Below, in pieces: positions 10,547-20,477 of a DNA stretch of 64,000 nt (position 1 is its first letter; each line of letters begins with the position of its first letter). Under the pieces are notes generated by a model. The model was given only the letters and a program-made list of their open reading frames with translations. It was not told the DNA's origin and ran no database searches. The translations under genes were made by a program, and so were the position numbers. Origin of the DNA: Anticarsia gemmatalis (Eukaryota > Arthropoda > Insecta > Lepidoptera > Erebidae); NCBI RefSeq assembly GCF_050436995.1, contig NC_134756.1, positions 1,984,001 to 2,048,000 of the forward strand. Reading direction: 5' to 3'.

Positions 10547-11535
10547 TAAAAAATATTTTAATGTCGAATTTGTCGACTGCTAAGCAACCATCCTTTCCTC
10601 GTATAGACTTACTTTTGTTGGGCAATATTTACTTATAGCTTTCTCTCTTATATACAGGAAAAGGATCGAGATATATTCTATGCTTAAGTACATTCCTGGT
10701 AGTTAATAAAGAAGCGTTTCCTGTTGTTTAATTAATTTCAATTAACGTCACAAAGACGTCAGAGTCCCTATATTCTAATACATAAAATATTGTAATATGT
10801 TAGTAATACATATTTATATGATATATTAAACAATGGGGTTTTAATTTTGAGATATTTACAAAATTATCAATTTAAATACATTAGTGCACATATCTTCCTA
10901 TACATATTTAAATAAGATACTGAATGCATATATCTATTGTTCGCTAAAGCAAGGATTATTTCCCCAACTCTAACTCGGCCAACTTGTTGGACTCAAGGTC
11001 TAACCCTCCTTTATTCCGAAAAGAGAACCTTACCCAGCAGTGAATCAATTCATTTGTTAAAATTACTGCAACTTATCTGAACAGACTGTTATAATTCTAC
11101 ATGCCACTAATATAGTGAAAAGGTTTTTTTGACCAAAAGCTTTTTTTTTTTCACAGATAGTTTATAACTTAGGTCAACACATAAAATCTTTTACCCCGGG
11201 AAATCTTTTCACGCGGCCTTAGTAGCAGAAGCTAGTAATTCACCCATTACTATAAAGAAACCAAACATATTGAACTATTTATAACATCGTTCCGATCTTT
11301 TTCGATAAGAAAACATACAAAATAATTAATATATCATTTAAACCACAAAATTATCAAACAATAACTAAAGCTAACCTTACACAATTATAGTTAATAATTA
11401 TGTCATGAATCATGTATATGGAAACAAGGAAATTTGTATTCATTCAATAAGTTCATTACTTTATAGAAGAATCAACTGCCATGAACTTTAGTCTATAATC
11501 CACCGTTGAAGAAACAGGACATACGTCTTTGCAAA
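10547..11535. other. Region upstream of the 7TM gene
   Basis: AT-rich. A minus-strand CCCACTGCTGGGCAA-type tail lies at 10960-11045. No promoter element is convincing. The sequence just before the ATG (GCAAAATGG) fits an insect translation start context. Confidence 0.4.
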
Positions 11536-12414
11536 ATGGCTTTAAACGCTGTGAAAGTTTACGAATATTTATGGCTGACTGGATTACCGATAGCAACAGT
11601 ATGTTTTCTCATACAAGTTGTACTGTTCATCGCTAAGCCGTGTATAAGGAATCAAGATCAAAAAATCCTTCTGCAGCTAGCAATTGCGAGATTTCTTACT
11701 TCGATAATGGAATTTTTAACCTTATGGAAGTCGAAGAATCTGGAGAATCATTATTTTCTACTACTATCTATATTAGTGCCAGTGTATTTCCATATAGATA
11801 TAGTGTTGAGAATATGGATGTTTGTGTACACGAAACATTTGTACGACAAAGTTGTGAAAGTGTTTGAGCAGCCGAAGTGGAATTTTGTCGTGGTGTCTTT
11901 AGTGGTGTGGTTCTTGCCGTTGCTTCAGACTGTGCCTTACTATATACTGTACCACGTGTTCGATTTGGAAACAGCGATTTTCGCTCTAGCAGCCGGACAA
12001 GCAGTCGTAGTCCTTCTCCCAATCACAAGTTTTCTTCTATTCTGCAGAATATTTTATATAATAATAAAAAACGTTTTCGGGAAAGGCAACCCTGCAACAA
12101 ATAACGGTATTGATGGCCCCGGTATTGTGAAGATTTGTGTTATATCGTTTCTTCTTATGAATATAACTAGTGGACATTACCTATGGCGTATACTAGTGAT
12201 TGTTTTGCACGATATTCTGACAAATGAGGCTCAGATTAATAATCTACATTTTATAAATTCATTGCAAGGTATAGCTATTTTTGTTGTGTTTTTTATTTTG
12301 TATAGAAATCAAATGAAACGGAGGCTTTTAGTGTCTAATACATCTCGGTCTGATGAGTTTGTTATAATGACTCCTATGAGACTATGTTCGATAGAGTCTG
12401 GGGGGAATAGTTAG
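11536..12414 (+). CDS. Intronless seven-transmembrane protein, class-B-like GPCR core
   Basis: About 292 residues from ATG 11536 (context CAAAATGG) to TAG at 12412-12414; ten more in-frame residues upstream lack an ATG. Seven hydrophobic segments are visible, at roughly residues 10-33, 43-62, 72-98, 112-138, 143-180, 196-228 and 238-260. The tail is basic (RNQMKRRLL) and serine-rich. The last segment, INSLQGIAIFVVFFILYRN, resembles TM7 of secretin/adhesion/Methuselah-class receptors (NSLQG-FIF). There is no extracellular N-terminal domain, so it is only the 7TM core. The TYxxxxxQF motif of gustatory receptors is absent. It may be a lineage-restricted single-exon receptor or one exon of a longer gene whose ectodomain is upstream. 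The frame is fully open, which argues for selection. Class assignment is tentative. Confidence 0.6.
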   Translation: MALNAVKVYEYLWLTGLPIATVCFLIQVVLFIAKPCIRNQDQKILLQLAIARFLTSIMEFLTLWKSKNLENHYFLLLSILVPVYFHIDIVLRIWMFVYTKHLYDKVVKVFEQPKWNFVVVSLVVWFLPLLQTVPYYILYHVFDLETAIFALAAGQAVVVLLPITSFLLFCRIFYIIIKNVFGKGNPATNNGIDGPGIVKICVISFLLMNITSGHYLWRILVIVLHDILTNEAQINNLHFINSLQGIAIFVVFFILYRNQMKRRLLVSNTSRSDEFVIMTPMRLCSIESGGNS

Positions 12415-12725
12415 TGTAGTACTCTATTGCTCTAGATAGAGCTTTGAAATGACGATTGATCTCTTCTTTATATATAAAAATATAAAGATATCAAATGAAA
12501 GGGTGAGTGCATAAAGGTGTTATCAGACAAGATTTTAAAATCGACTTTTTCCACATATATGAACACTTATTTTAATTGGTGACAAAATATCTATCCTAGC
12601 AAAGGATATACCTACATTTCAGGCTTGCAAATGTGAAATGAGCAGATGCGGTGGACACCTTTGATCACTCATCCCTTTTAAATGCATGCCTGAGATTTAA
12701 ACTCAGCTTTTTGTAAATAAGACTA
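12415..12725. other. Downstream of the 7TM gene, nothing recognisable
   Basis: Probable 3' UTR and intergenic sequence. No clear polyadenylation signal near the stop. Confidence 0.35.
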
Positions 12726-12840
12726 GAGCTGCCTCTGTAGTCTAGATGATAGTATTAGACTGCTGATCGCGAGGTTTCGGGTTACATTCCCGGTTTGAGT
12801 AAAGAGCTATTGTTTTTGAGAAGAAGCGGTCATAAATGCT
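12726..12840 (+). mobile_element. tRNA-derived SINE head (family B), partial
   Basis: CTGCCTCTGTAGTCTAGATG, TTAGACTGCTGATCGCGAGG and the B-box-like CGGGTTACATTCCCGG are a degraded tRNA-like promoter. The same head, CTGCCTCTGTGGCGCGG, is seen on the minus strand at 34236-34528 in a better preserved copy. Confidence 0.55.
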
Positions 12841-13073
12841 TGTTGAATGTATGTTTTTTCCTATAAAATTTCTCTGATAGTATTAAGGTTTAAAGTTACT
12901 CATTGAGAAGTCATTAGTAAGTAGAACTACGTTAGTAATTAGTCATCTTTGTAGTGTGACTCAAGTTATGCGATGTTTGTTGTTTATGTTATGATACTAA
13001 ATACAAGATTCAAATATGTCAAGTTATACTTAAAACTTATGGGTTTTGACAAAAGTATTACGGTAACTATAAC

Positions 13074-13100
13074 TAGCTATTACCCGTGACCCGGTCCGCA
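13074..13100 (-). mobile_element. Helitron 3'-end fragment
   Basis: CTAGCTATTACCCGTGACCC reads on the minus strand as a GGGTCACGGGTAATAGCTAG terminus. It is only a remnant. Confidence 0.35.
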
Positions 13101-13109
13101 TGGAGTATA

Positions 13110-13152
13110 GTTTATAATATATAAGTATATAAGTATATATTATAAACTATAA
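13110..13152. repeat. AT-rich hairpin
   Basis: ATAGTTTATAATATATA and TATATATTATAAACTAT form near-perfect 17-bp arms around an AGTATATAAG-type spacer. It may be a microsatellite-like fold. Confidence 0.5.
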
Positions 13153-13194
13153 CGACGTGAACAAGGGCTTTTTGTAGGCCGTAGATTTGTTCCT

Positions 13195-13282
13195 AAGCTA
13201 TGTGACTTCCCATGGGCCAAGGGCAAGCCTTGGGCAACCTATGAGCAAAAACCGTTGGCCAAGGGCAACCTATAAGTAAAAA
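13195..13282 (+). repeat. Short direct repeat (GGCCAAGGGCAA)
   Basis: GGGCCAAGGGCAAGCC ... GGGCAACCTATGAGCAAAAA is followed by TTGGCCAAGGGCAACCTATA and AGTAAAAAA, two imperfect tandem copies of about 45 bp. Origin unknown. Confidence 0.4.
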
Positions 13283-14225
13283 ATAGGTAAGCTAAAACGC
13301 TGTCAAGTTTTATCAAAGTTCGTTCAGTAGTTTAAACGTCATTGAACAACAAATATCTTAGATTTATCAAACGTTTACATTTATAATATTAATATAGATT
13401 GTCAAACCTATATGTATTATACTCGAGTTCTATATTTTTAAATACTCAGAAAAACAATGAATTTATGTGTGAAAATTTAAGTATACTTTTAATAACAAAA
13501 ACAATATGTATCTTAGATATTTTTTTTCATACATGCATTTAGATATAAAATGTGTTCATTATAAGAAATCAACGCGAAATATTAAAATACAATTTATTTT
13601 AATTCCTACGATACATAAATAAATACTGTATGTATTAATAGTCACTGATAAGAAAACAAAGCTTGTAAGTTAATTAAAACTTGTATAAATTAAATAAGTG
13701 TTATATTTAATTAAATTTATAAACTGTAGGTAAAGTTATCAAACTGTAAATAGTTATAATAACTGGGAAATAGATGCAAAATTAATGAGCTATAATATAA
13801 GGCCTTTAAAGCCAGTTGCACAATGAGTGCAACTGGCTTGGTTGTCAAATGATCAGTGTGTTAAACAACCCTTACCACGGTAATAATTAAATGTGTTTAT
13901 TTTCACATCAATAAACTGAACTGAACAAAAAACTGTTAAAAATTGATTCAAAAAATAAAAAAGTGTTGTAATATTATAGTCTACTGCCGTACCAAAGTTC
14001 ATTTTAATAGTGCCTAATTTAGTCATAACATACGTAATTTCATTAATACAAAAATATGAAGCTATGGTTTATAAGTCCCTCGTAAATGGGGGTTCAAAAT
14101 CTAGACAACACAACAAAGACATGACCGAAAATAGATATTATTTTCTAACGGTAAAGTAAAACATCGTGATGAAATTTTGTTTTTGAAGAGGTGCGAAATC
14201 CCCAAGTCGCAGTAAGCTAGCATAG
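13283..14225. other. Non-coding stretch with one perfect hairpin
   Basis: AT-rich with no genes. Contains the 13-bp-arm hairpin at 13809-13839. Confidence 0.4.
13809..13839. repeat. Perfect hairpin with 13-bp arms
   Basis: AAGCCAGTTGCAC at 13809-13821 and GTGCAACTGGCTT at 13827-13839 are exact reverse complements around AATGA. It is GC-richer than its surroundings. It could be a terminator-like fold, a MITE remnant or chance. Confidence 0.55.
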
Positions 14226-14475
14226 AGTAGTTAGGCTTAACGCATTTCAGCACAACTTAACTTTTCCCCAAAAAAAGTCAAGTATTCGAAATAATTTTTC
14301 ACGCCAAAAAAGGCTTTATTTCAGCACCGCATAGTCCCTTTTTCCTCGCAGAAAAGTCAGGCATCCGAAAGGGTTTTTCACCCCAAAAAAGGCTTCATTT
14401 CAGCACCGCATAGTCTCTTTTTCCCTAGAAAAGTCAGGTATCTGAAAGGATTCTTCCCCCCCAAAAAAAAAGGCT
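14226..14475 (+). repeat. Minisatellite-like tandem repeat, about 78-bp period
   Basis: The block GTCAGGCATCCGAAAGGG / TTTTTCACCCCAAAAAAGGC / ATTTCAGCACCGCATAGTC recurs. The GTCA(A/G)G(C/T)AT anchor sits at 14277, 14356 and 14433, so the period is 77-79 bp. A partial earlier unit (GGCTTAACGCATTTCAGCAC) precedes and a partial later one follows. It is bounded on the right by a retroelement-like GTGCCCAGCAGTGGGA tail. Confidence 0.75.
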
Positions 14476-14853
14476 TAACGTCTTTGACGTAACGGGAGGA
14501 ACCCCGTGCCCAGCAGTGGGATAATAATAGGTTTTTACTTTTTATAAATGTGGATTGTACTTACTTTATGTTAAGTTATAAGATTTGTATGCCAGCTTTA
14601 ATATAAATAGAAAAATATGAATGTAATCAATGCTAAGTGCTAAATAAAATAGATTTGGAAATTTGAAACTACTTTTATTTGTTTGACTTTAATATTATTT
14701 ATCTTTATATGCTTTGCTTTTAACCCTTTAACTGGTAGAAGCATTTTTTTATGTCAGAAAAATAAAATCTCGTTTTATGGAATCATTGTGGGTAGTTTAA
14801 TAATTAATGTTCAAGAAAAAAAAATATACATGTTTATAATAAGAAAAAAACAT

Positions 14854-14880
14854 GGTGGCAATATCCTTGCCAGCACCAGT
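14854..14880. repeat. piggyBac subterminal palindromic motif, left copy
   Basis: GGTGGCA-N9-GCCAGCACCAGT, an imperfect palindrome, sits about 130 bp inside the left end. It closely matches the right terminal motif at 17567-17591. Confidence 0.6.
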
Positions 14881-14895
14881 CTCGGCCTTCGTCGT

Positions 14896-16875
14896 TCATT
14901 GCTTTTCTTGGTGAAATAATTTGAAACATGGATGTATACATAGTGCAACTTTACAACGTTCACATTCTATTTTAGACCTCTTATTATTTCCTTTAGTGCT
15001 GCAGTAGCGACACCTCTTATAAGTCTCTATTTCTATAGGCCAGTGTTCACCTAATCTTTCAAATCTGATTTCTTCAGGTACACCGTAAATTCTTTTTTGT
15101 CTTTCATCACTTTCTTCCACTCGTTTCTTTTTTTTAGTTACATAATTTGGCATTGATTGGAATGATCTTTTTCTAAAGGTTTTATTATACACCAGCTCCC
15201 TTGAAAGTGCAATTCTGAATTCTTTTTGGCTCATAACATTGTGCACTCGGGTGTTCGTTTGATGTAATATATGGGCATTGGTTATTGCAACATCTATCAA
15301 AAAATAAAATATTCGGGTCCACCATTTGCGACTTCTTCTACCCACGGAATATGATGTTCTTTTTTGGTCGAAACGATCGACACCACCCATACGTTTTGTA
15401 TATTCTGGTATTAGTAATGGGCATTTGATAGTCTTTTTTGAACCGTCTTTTTGAGTTCTATTACAATTTCTTTTTTCTTTAGGATGGAATGCTGTGCTTA
15501 CAACATTCACTTGTTTGGTATCTTTCCAAACAGCAAATCCTACGTTCTTCTTGACCCTCCACTTCCATTTTCCTTTCTTCAGTTTTTTGAGCTTTGCGGT
15601 TGCCCTAATAGAAGCTTCCGCTATCTTCTGATCTTCTTCTCTGTTTCCAGTCTTTTTTGGTTTCTTTACCAAAAGTGGTAAATCGACCCGATCACTTCGA
15701 ATTGTTGCTGTACTGTAGACACCTTGTTCATATAATTCTTGCATAAGGTCAAAACTTGAAAAGAAGTTATCAAAAGCCACATGACCAGAATAACCATTTC
15801 TCAATAAGGGCTCGCATAATGATTTTACGACATTCCTTCCCAGTCCTGTCTCTGCAGTATCAGTCTTGCCTGTGTAAACTTGGAATTGATATAGATACCC
15901 TGTATTACTGTCAGCTCTGCACCATACTTTGTACCCGCGTTTCACGGGTTTCATTGGCATATATTGTTTCAGGCTAGAGCGACCCTTAAATTTAATCATG
16001 CATTCATCAATCGACTGAGAATTAGTTGTATTTGCATTATTTTGACATAGATTGTTCAAACGGTCAATAAGAGGCCGCAATTTATACAATTTATCATAGT
16101 TATTGTCATTACGGCTCGGCATTGTCATATTATCATTGATATGCAAGAATCTTAATATCTTTTGGAACCTTTGCAATGTCATAGTTTCAGCTATTTCTAC
16201 TACATGTAATAGTGGATCACTTGACCAATAGTCCTCGATTGTAGGGAGTACATGAATACCCATCTGTATTATGATGCCAAGAAATGCTTTTAATTCCGGT
16301 ATAGTTATGGATGTCCAGTTTCGTGCATTTTGTTGTTCTGCATATCTGTTTGTCTGTGTTATTATATTTTCCATTACTTTGTTATCAAAAAACAGTTCAA
16401 AATATGTAATCGGTCTTGTTCTATTTGGTAGATTTTTGGTACAGCGTAAAGGTGGGCAATCGAAGTTTTCCAAGTTAGGACTTTGTTGCCAAGATTGCTT
16501 TTTCCATTCGACCTCATCTGCATCTGATTCATCATCTGACGAAGAAGAAAAGTCTGAAAGGTTTGGGATTTCTCCGTCTTCAGACACAGATGACTGAAAT
16601 CTTGCAGTTTCCAAAGGAGAATTTTGAACTTCTGCTCTAGATGTAGAAGGTACAGGTAAATTTGTTAGGCCGGGACTTTCTCGTACTTGTTCCGATGCTG
16701 AGCTAATCAGAACATCTTCACCTAATAACACAGAAAGCAAGTCTGAATCTTCAACGCACTCGGTAGCTGTCACTTCTTCATCATCTTCAGATAAAAAGCC
16801 ATCTGGTATACCGAATAGATTTTCAAGCTCTTCTTCTATTTGCTTGTCCGCCAAAACCTGTCTTCGCTTACTCAT
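14896..16875 (-). CDS. piggyBac-type transposase, apparently intact (659 aa)
   Basis: This is a DDE/RNase-H-fold cut-and-paste transposase that excises and inserts at TTAA. Residues 1-145 are acidic and serine-rich, as in many piggyBac proteins. The DDE_Tnp_1_7-type domain starts near 153 (PITYFELFFDNKVMENII). Candidate catalytic aspartates are D290 (SIDECMIKFKG), D369 (HVAFDNFFSS) and D500 with D503 (MGGVDRFDQ). A C-terminal cysteine-rich finger follows (C622, C625, C638, C641, C646, H648, C650, H655), the cross-brace-type zinc domain used to bind the ends. Basic runs near 427-445 and 575-590 may include nuclear localisation signals. All expected landmarks are present with no stop or frameshift, so the copy may be functional or recently inserted. 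The start is the first ATG of the frame at 16873-16875. Confidence 0.93.
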   Translation of the reverse strand: MSKRRQVLADKQIEEELENLFGIPDGFLSEDDEEVTATECVEDSDLLSVLLGEDVLISSASEQVRESPGLTNLPVPSTSRAEVQNSPLETARFQSSVSEDGEIPNLSDFSSSSDDESDADEVEWKKQSWQQSPNLENFDCPPLRCTKNLPNRTRPITYFELFFDNKVMENIITQTNRYAEQQNARNWTSITIPELKAFLGIIIQMGIHVLPTIEDYWSSDPLLHVVEIAETMTLQRFQKILRFLHINDNMTMPSRNDNNYDKLYKLRPLIDRLNNLCQNNANTTNSQSIDECMIKFKGRSSLKQYMPMKPVKRGYKVWCRADSNTGYLYQFQVYTGKTDTAETGLGRNVVKSLCEPLLRNGYSGHVAFDNFFSSFDLMQELYEQGVYSTATIRSDRVDLPLLVKKPKKTGNREEDQKIAEASIRATAKLKKLKKGKWKWRVKKNVGFAVWKDTKQVNVVSTAFHPKEKRNCNRTQKDGSKKTIKCPLLIPEYTKRMGGVDRFDQKRTSYSVGRRSRKWWTRIFYFLIDVAITNAHILHQTNTRVHNVMSQKEFRIALSRELVYNKTFRKRSFQSMPNYVTKKKKRVEESDERQKRIYGVPEEIRFERLGEHWPIEIETYKRCRYCSTKGNNKRSKIECERCKVALCIHPCFKLFHQEKQ

Positions 16876-16965
16876 TGTCTAAAAAAAATGTGAAAAGTAA
16901 AGGTTACTTATACATTTCTATACAAATCTAAAACAAACCAGACAAGTGCAATGGTAATGGTAACT

Positions 16966-16991
16966 GGTAATGGCATATATGTTGCCACCAT
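16966..16991. repeat. piggyBac internal palindromic motif, promoter-proximal copy
   Basis: GGTAATGGCATATATG followed by TTGCCACCA, about 90 bp upstream of the transposase start codon. It shares the TGGCA...TTGCCACCA arrangement of the end motifs, so it could be a site where transposase binds its own promoter region (inference). Confidence 0.4.
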
Positions 16992-17179
16992 GTTCGGAGC
17001 CAATTTTGAGAACAAATAGTAATTATTGTTAGAAAATATATAGTAAAGCATAATTAGAATACCATTTACTTTACAATAAATATAAAATCTTACCGTGGCT
17101 ACGTCGCAATATGAAGATTTTCTTAGATTTTTATATAGATCGTCAACTTATGAAACTTTTAAAAATACCTTCAATCAAA

Positions 17180-17459
17180 ACTTTGTCATATCGCACCCCC
17201 GGTGCAATAATGTCACTTTTGTAAAAAAATGCAAAAATGAGTTACTTATGTAGTAATTGATTTAAAGCACTACTACTGTATTACTATTATCATTATATAA
17301 GCAAAAGTAAAGTTTAAAGTATTCGCTGATGTATTCATCTTATCAATATCACATAAAGTTATTGTTGTGGGAGGTGTCAAAGTTTAAAATGCTTCTCCTG
17401 AAAAACTACATTTTTGCATAAGTGACAGTGTTGCACCGTAAGTACGATATGTCAAATGT
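17180..17459. repeat. Inverted repeat inside the piggyBac element
   Basis: GTCATATCGCACC, then GGTGCAATAATGTCACTTTT up to 17233, is mirrored by TTTTTGCATAAGTGAC, GTTGCACC and then GTACGATATGTC at 17411-17459. The arms are about 50 bp with several mismatches around a 180-bp centre. It could be a small MITE captured in the element or a part of the element's own structure. Confidence 0.6.
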
Positions 17460-17566
17460 GCCAATGTTTTATTTTTTAATAATCTGTGATGCGTTCCTTA
17501 TCACGCAGAATCGGTTACTTTTTAAGTAGTAGTATTGCCGTACGAGAAAAAAAATAAAAATGTTGG

Positions 17567-17591
17567 TGGCATAGATATTGCCACCACCAGT
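17567..17591. repeat. piggyBac terminal palindromic motif, right copy
   Basis: GGTGGCATAGATATTGCCACC, continuing ACCAGT, directly abuts the right terminal inverted repeat and overlaps it at ACCAGT. It is the best conserved of the three copies. Confidence 0.6.
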
Positions 17592-17602
17592 AAAAGGGTT
17601 AA

Positions 17603-18282
17603 TTTACATGACAAGTAAATATGATTTTGTTTATTTGTCAAGAAACCAAGTGCTTGTCCCTAAATCTATAGGCTTTATTCTGATACATATACATAATTAT
17701 GTATATCCTGACCCCCGATCTAAGGTCTATGGGGTTAGTATATATTTTTTCAATACCATTAAAATAGTTTCTGGACCTCCAGAAGTAAATAATCAAAAAA
17801 ACAAAATGAGCCAGCTATTTTAAAGCTTTAGCGACACCAGCTAACAACAATTTATTCTTACACTAGTTTCTGCCCACGACGTCGTCCGCGTGAATACATT
17901 TTCCAAGGTAAAAAGTATCCAAGCGTACAACATTTCAAGAAAATCCGTTAAGAACTTTTAGTGTGAAAGACTAACAAACACACCTTCTTCTATAGAGCTG
18001 TATGATATTACTATAGATAACTAAATATAGGTATTACTCGATGTCATTAAGTTGGTGTTACTCTAAAAAACTAAGGAAAATATCTGTCCAGATTTTACTT
18101 AAAACCAGACTGACCAATCTTTGCACAACCAGGAAATCCAAGGTGGTTTGTAACCGACAGCATTCCCACGCACGCACTTATGATTATTATGTTTACACAA
18201 ACAGGATAAACTGGCCACCGGGAAATTCACATATTCATTATATAGCTTATTATTATAATTACTTCATATACATAGTGGTAAG
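17603..18282. other. Non-coding stretch with an old Helitron-like remnant
   Basis: CTAGTTTCTGCCCACGACG and CGTCCGCGTGAATACATTTT at about 17863-17960 resemble the reverse strand of a Helitron 3' end. Otherwise AT-rich, no gene. Confidence 0.35.
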
Positions 18283-18365
18283 CTTCCCACAAGGGTAGGC
18301 AGAGACCAAAGAACGCCACTTGGTACGATTCTTATAAACTTCCCTTGCTTCACTCACATCCATAG
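18283..18365 (-). repeat. CTCTGCCTACCC-type LINE/SINE tail
   Basis: GGTAGGCAGAGACCAAAGAA, CGCCACTTGGTACGATTC and the CCCTTGCTTCACTCACATCC block. The same blocks recur at 21300-21385 (+), 37190-37285 (+) and 63650-63745 (-). Confidence 0.6.
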
Positions 18366-18374
18366 ATGTTATCT

Positions 18375-18714
18375 TATATATGTATAAATTTCTTGTGCCA
18401 CAATGTTCGTTCCCGTACTCCTCTGAAACGGCTAAACCGATTCTCATGAAATTTTATGAGCATATTGAGTAGGTCTGAATATCGGCATACATCTATTTTT
18501 CCTACCTCTTCGTGATAAGGGTTGTCCAAATGTACAACCTTTAACTTTTAGAAAATATTATATAATATAATAATAATATATTTATTAGGGCATTGAAAAT
18601 ACCTATGTGGCATTAAAAAATGCAAACAACGCTAAATCTATCACCAACCCCTAGTTTTTTATTGTCGTTTTAGTAGAATTTATATGGCAAAACAATGTTT
18701 GCCGGGTCAGCTAG
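18375..18714 (+). mobile_element. Non-autonomous Helitron (GTTTGCCGGGTCAGCTAG end)
   Basis: The 3' end GTTTGCCGGGTCAGCTAG followed by T matches the Helitron rule. The body has CTCTGAAACGGCTAAACCGA and TTTTATGAGCATATTGAGTA. The 5' boundary is approximate, near the ACAATGTTCGTTCCCGTACT block. Confidence 0.55.
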
Positions 18715-19523
18715 TCTAAATTTAATTTACATGTTATTACGTCACATGTCATAAAAAAATACTTTAAAGTAAATAAAAAAATATATCGGTATAATATCAA
18801 GTGAAAACTAAATATTTGGGTATGCAACGAAACATTTCTAACTTACTTTTTTAGAGTTCCATACCCAAAGGGAAAAAACGGGACCTTATTACTAAGACTT
18901 CGCAGTCTGTCTGTCATCAGGCTGTATCTCTTGAACCATAATAATTACGTAAACAGTTGAATATTTCACAAATAATGTAACAACACATACTGAAAAACAG
19001 AAAATTAATATATACGAAGGAGCTCCCATACAACAAACGTGATTATATCTATTAATATAATAATTACTCATAATTATTTACCTTCTTCAGTATCAAAGAG
19101 TTTCTTGACCCCATTTCTATGTTATTTCAGGAGACAATCACTCAATCAACACATATTCTGCGGTTACAACACCACTGGGAGAAGCCCATTGATAGTTGGT
19201 AAACCATAGACATTTACTTCATTCTTAACTTAAGGGAATTACCCGTATTTTATGAAATAACTAAAGAACAATAAAAAGGGGGAAAAATATTTTATTAAAC
19301 CCGTCATGGTTTCAGGACTCATAGTTAGTTACCCTGAAAATATTATTATGTTTTTTTATATTTTTTTAACTTTTAGTATCTATAAGAACAATATTTTTTA
19401 TAATATTTCGACATTTCTATTATTTCTATATATAACTGAAAGTAGCTGGCGACCACGGCTCGGGGTAAAGTCTATGTGGGAAAGTCCGAAGCTAAATTCA
19501 TGCTTGTGTTAATTTTGGTATAA
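18715..19523. other. Non-coding stretch, nothing recognisable
   Basis: AT-rich. No gene or clear repeat boundary. Confidence 0.4.
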
Positions 19524-19781
19524 TCTATACTAATATTATAAAGCTGAAGAGTTTGTTTGTTTGTTTGTTTGTTTGAACGCGCTAATCTCAGGAACTACTG
19601 GTCCGATTTGAAAAATTCTTTCAGTGTTAGATAGTCCATTTATCGAGGAAGGTTATAGGCTATATATCATCACGCTACTACCAATAAGAACAGAGTACCA
19701 GTGAAAAATGATACAAAAACGGGGAAAATTTAGACCCATTCTCTCTTATGTGACGCAAGCGAAGTTGCGCGGGTCAGCTAG
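19524..19781 (+). mobile_element. LEP1-type non-autonomous Helitron, complete
   Basis: Starts TCTATACTAATATTATAAAG and ends GCGCGGGTCAGCTAG, inserted between A (19523) and T (19782) as Helitrons do, without target duplication. It carries a (GTTT)n run near its 5' end and the conserved CTCAGGAACTACTGGTCC and GACGCAAGCGAAGTTGCG blocks. 258 bp. Confidence 0.85.
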
Positions 19782-20462
19782 TAAATTATATGTGTAGCTT
19801 AAGTTATATTTTCTTTTTAATCATATTTACGTAGGAATTCAATTTCGTCAAAACGACTGAAACCAATTTTGACGCTTAGAAATCCACTTTCATGCAGTAT
19901 TTGTTTCAGTTGAAATGTGTATTTAAATACGACTAAAATGGTCTTACAATGTGAACGTTCCCGATTGATAGCAATGTAGAAGAGTACTACGACGCGTAGT
20001 GCGCTTACCATGTTTAGTAATTTTAATATTTGTTTCTTTTATTTATTTTTTATTTATTTGTATATTTATTGTTGCTGTTAATAATATAAAATGCTATTGT
20101 AAATACGACTATTGTAAATGCGAAAGTCTATCTGTCTATTACGCTTACCAATCTCTAGACCGATTTTCGAACCACGTTGTACCTAAAGCGGAAACCCCCG
20201 GAAACCTCTAGAACCCCCTTAAAATTGAATATAACTCTATATTTTATTCAATCGAATGATAAGCATTATACAACTAGGTGTAGTACGTAACAGAGATAAT
20301 GTAGCAACCTATAAATATTTGGCATTGTGTCGCTAATCAAACGCATCGTGTGCATAACAAACATCGCGTCATGTGCTATTATTGTACGTAGAGAAACGAT
20401 ACTCAATATTTATTACGACCAAAAGAGAATATTATATTTATTTCTTCTTAAATTTATTAATT
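19782..20462. other. Non-coding stretch with a Helitron-like fragment
   Basis: ATGCGAAAGTCTATCTGTCT at about 20116 resembles the 5' part of another Helitron family (compare 32827). The rest is AT-rich and empty. Confidence 0.35.
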
Positions 20463-20477
20463 AAGGTCAAATTATTA

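Larger units (their letters stand above)
14720..17602 (-). mobile_element. piggyBac-family transposon, full length with TTAA target duplication
   Basis: TTAA at 14720-14723 and at 17599-17602 flank a 2,875-bp element. Its ends are CCCTTTAACTGGTAGAAG (left) and, read inward from the right, CCCTTTTACTGGTGGTGGC. That gives 13-bp terminal inverted repeats with one mismatch at position 7. TTAA duplication and CCC ends are diagnostic of piggyBac. The interior encodes one uninterrupted transposase on the minus strand (16875-14896). A palindromic motif recurs near both ends and before the gene. Confidence 0.93.

Noticed and set aside
11536..12414. Gustatory or odorant receptor
   Set aside because: The TYxxxxxQF signature of insect gustatory receptors is missing, length is only 292 residues, and the last helix resembles class-B GPCRs.
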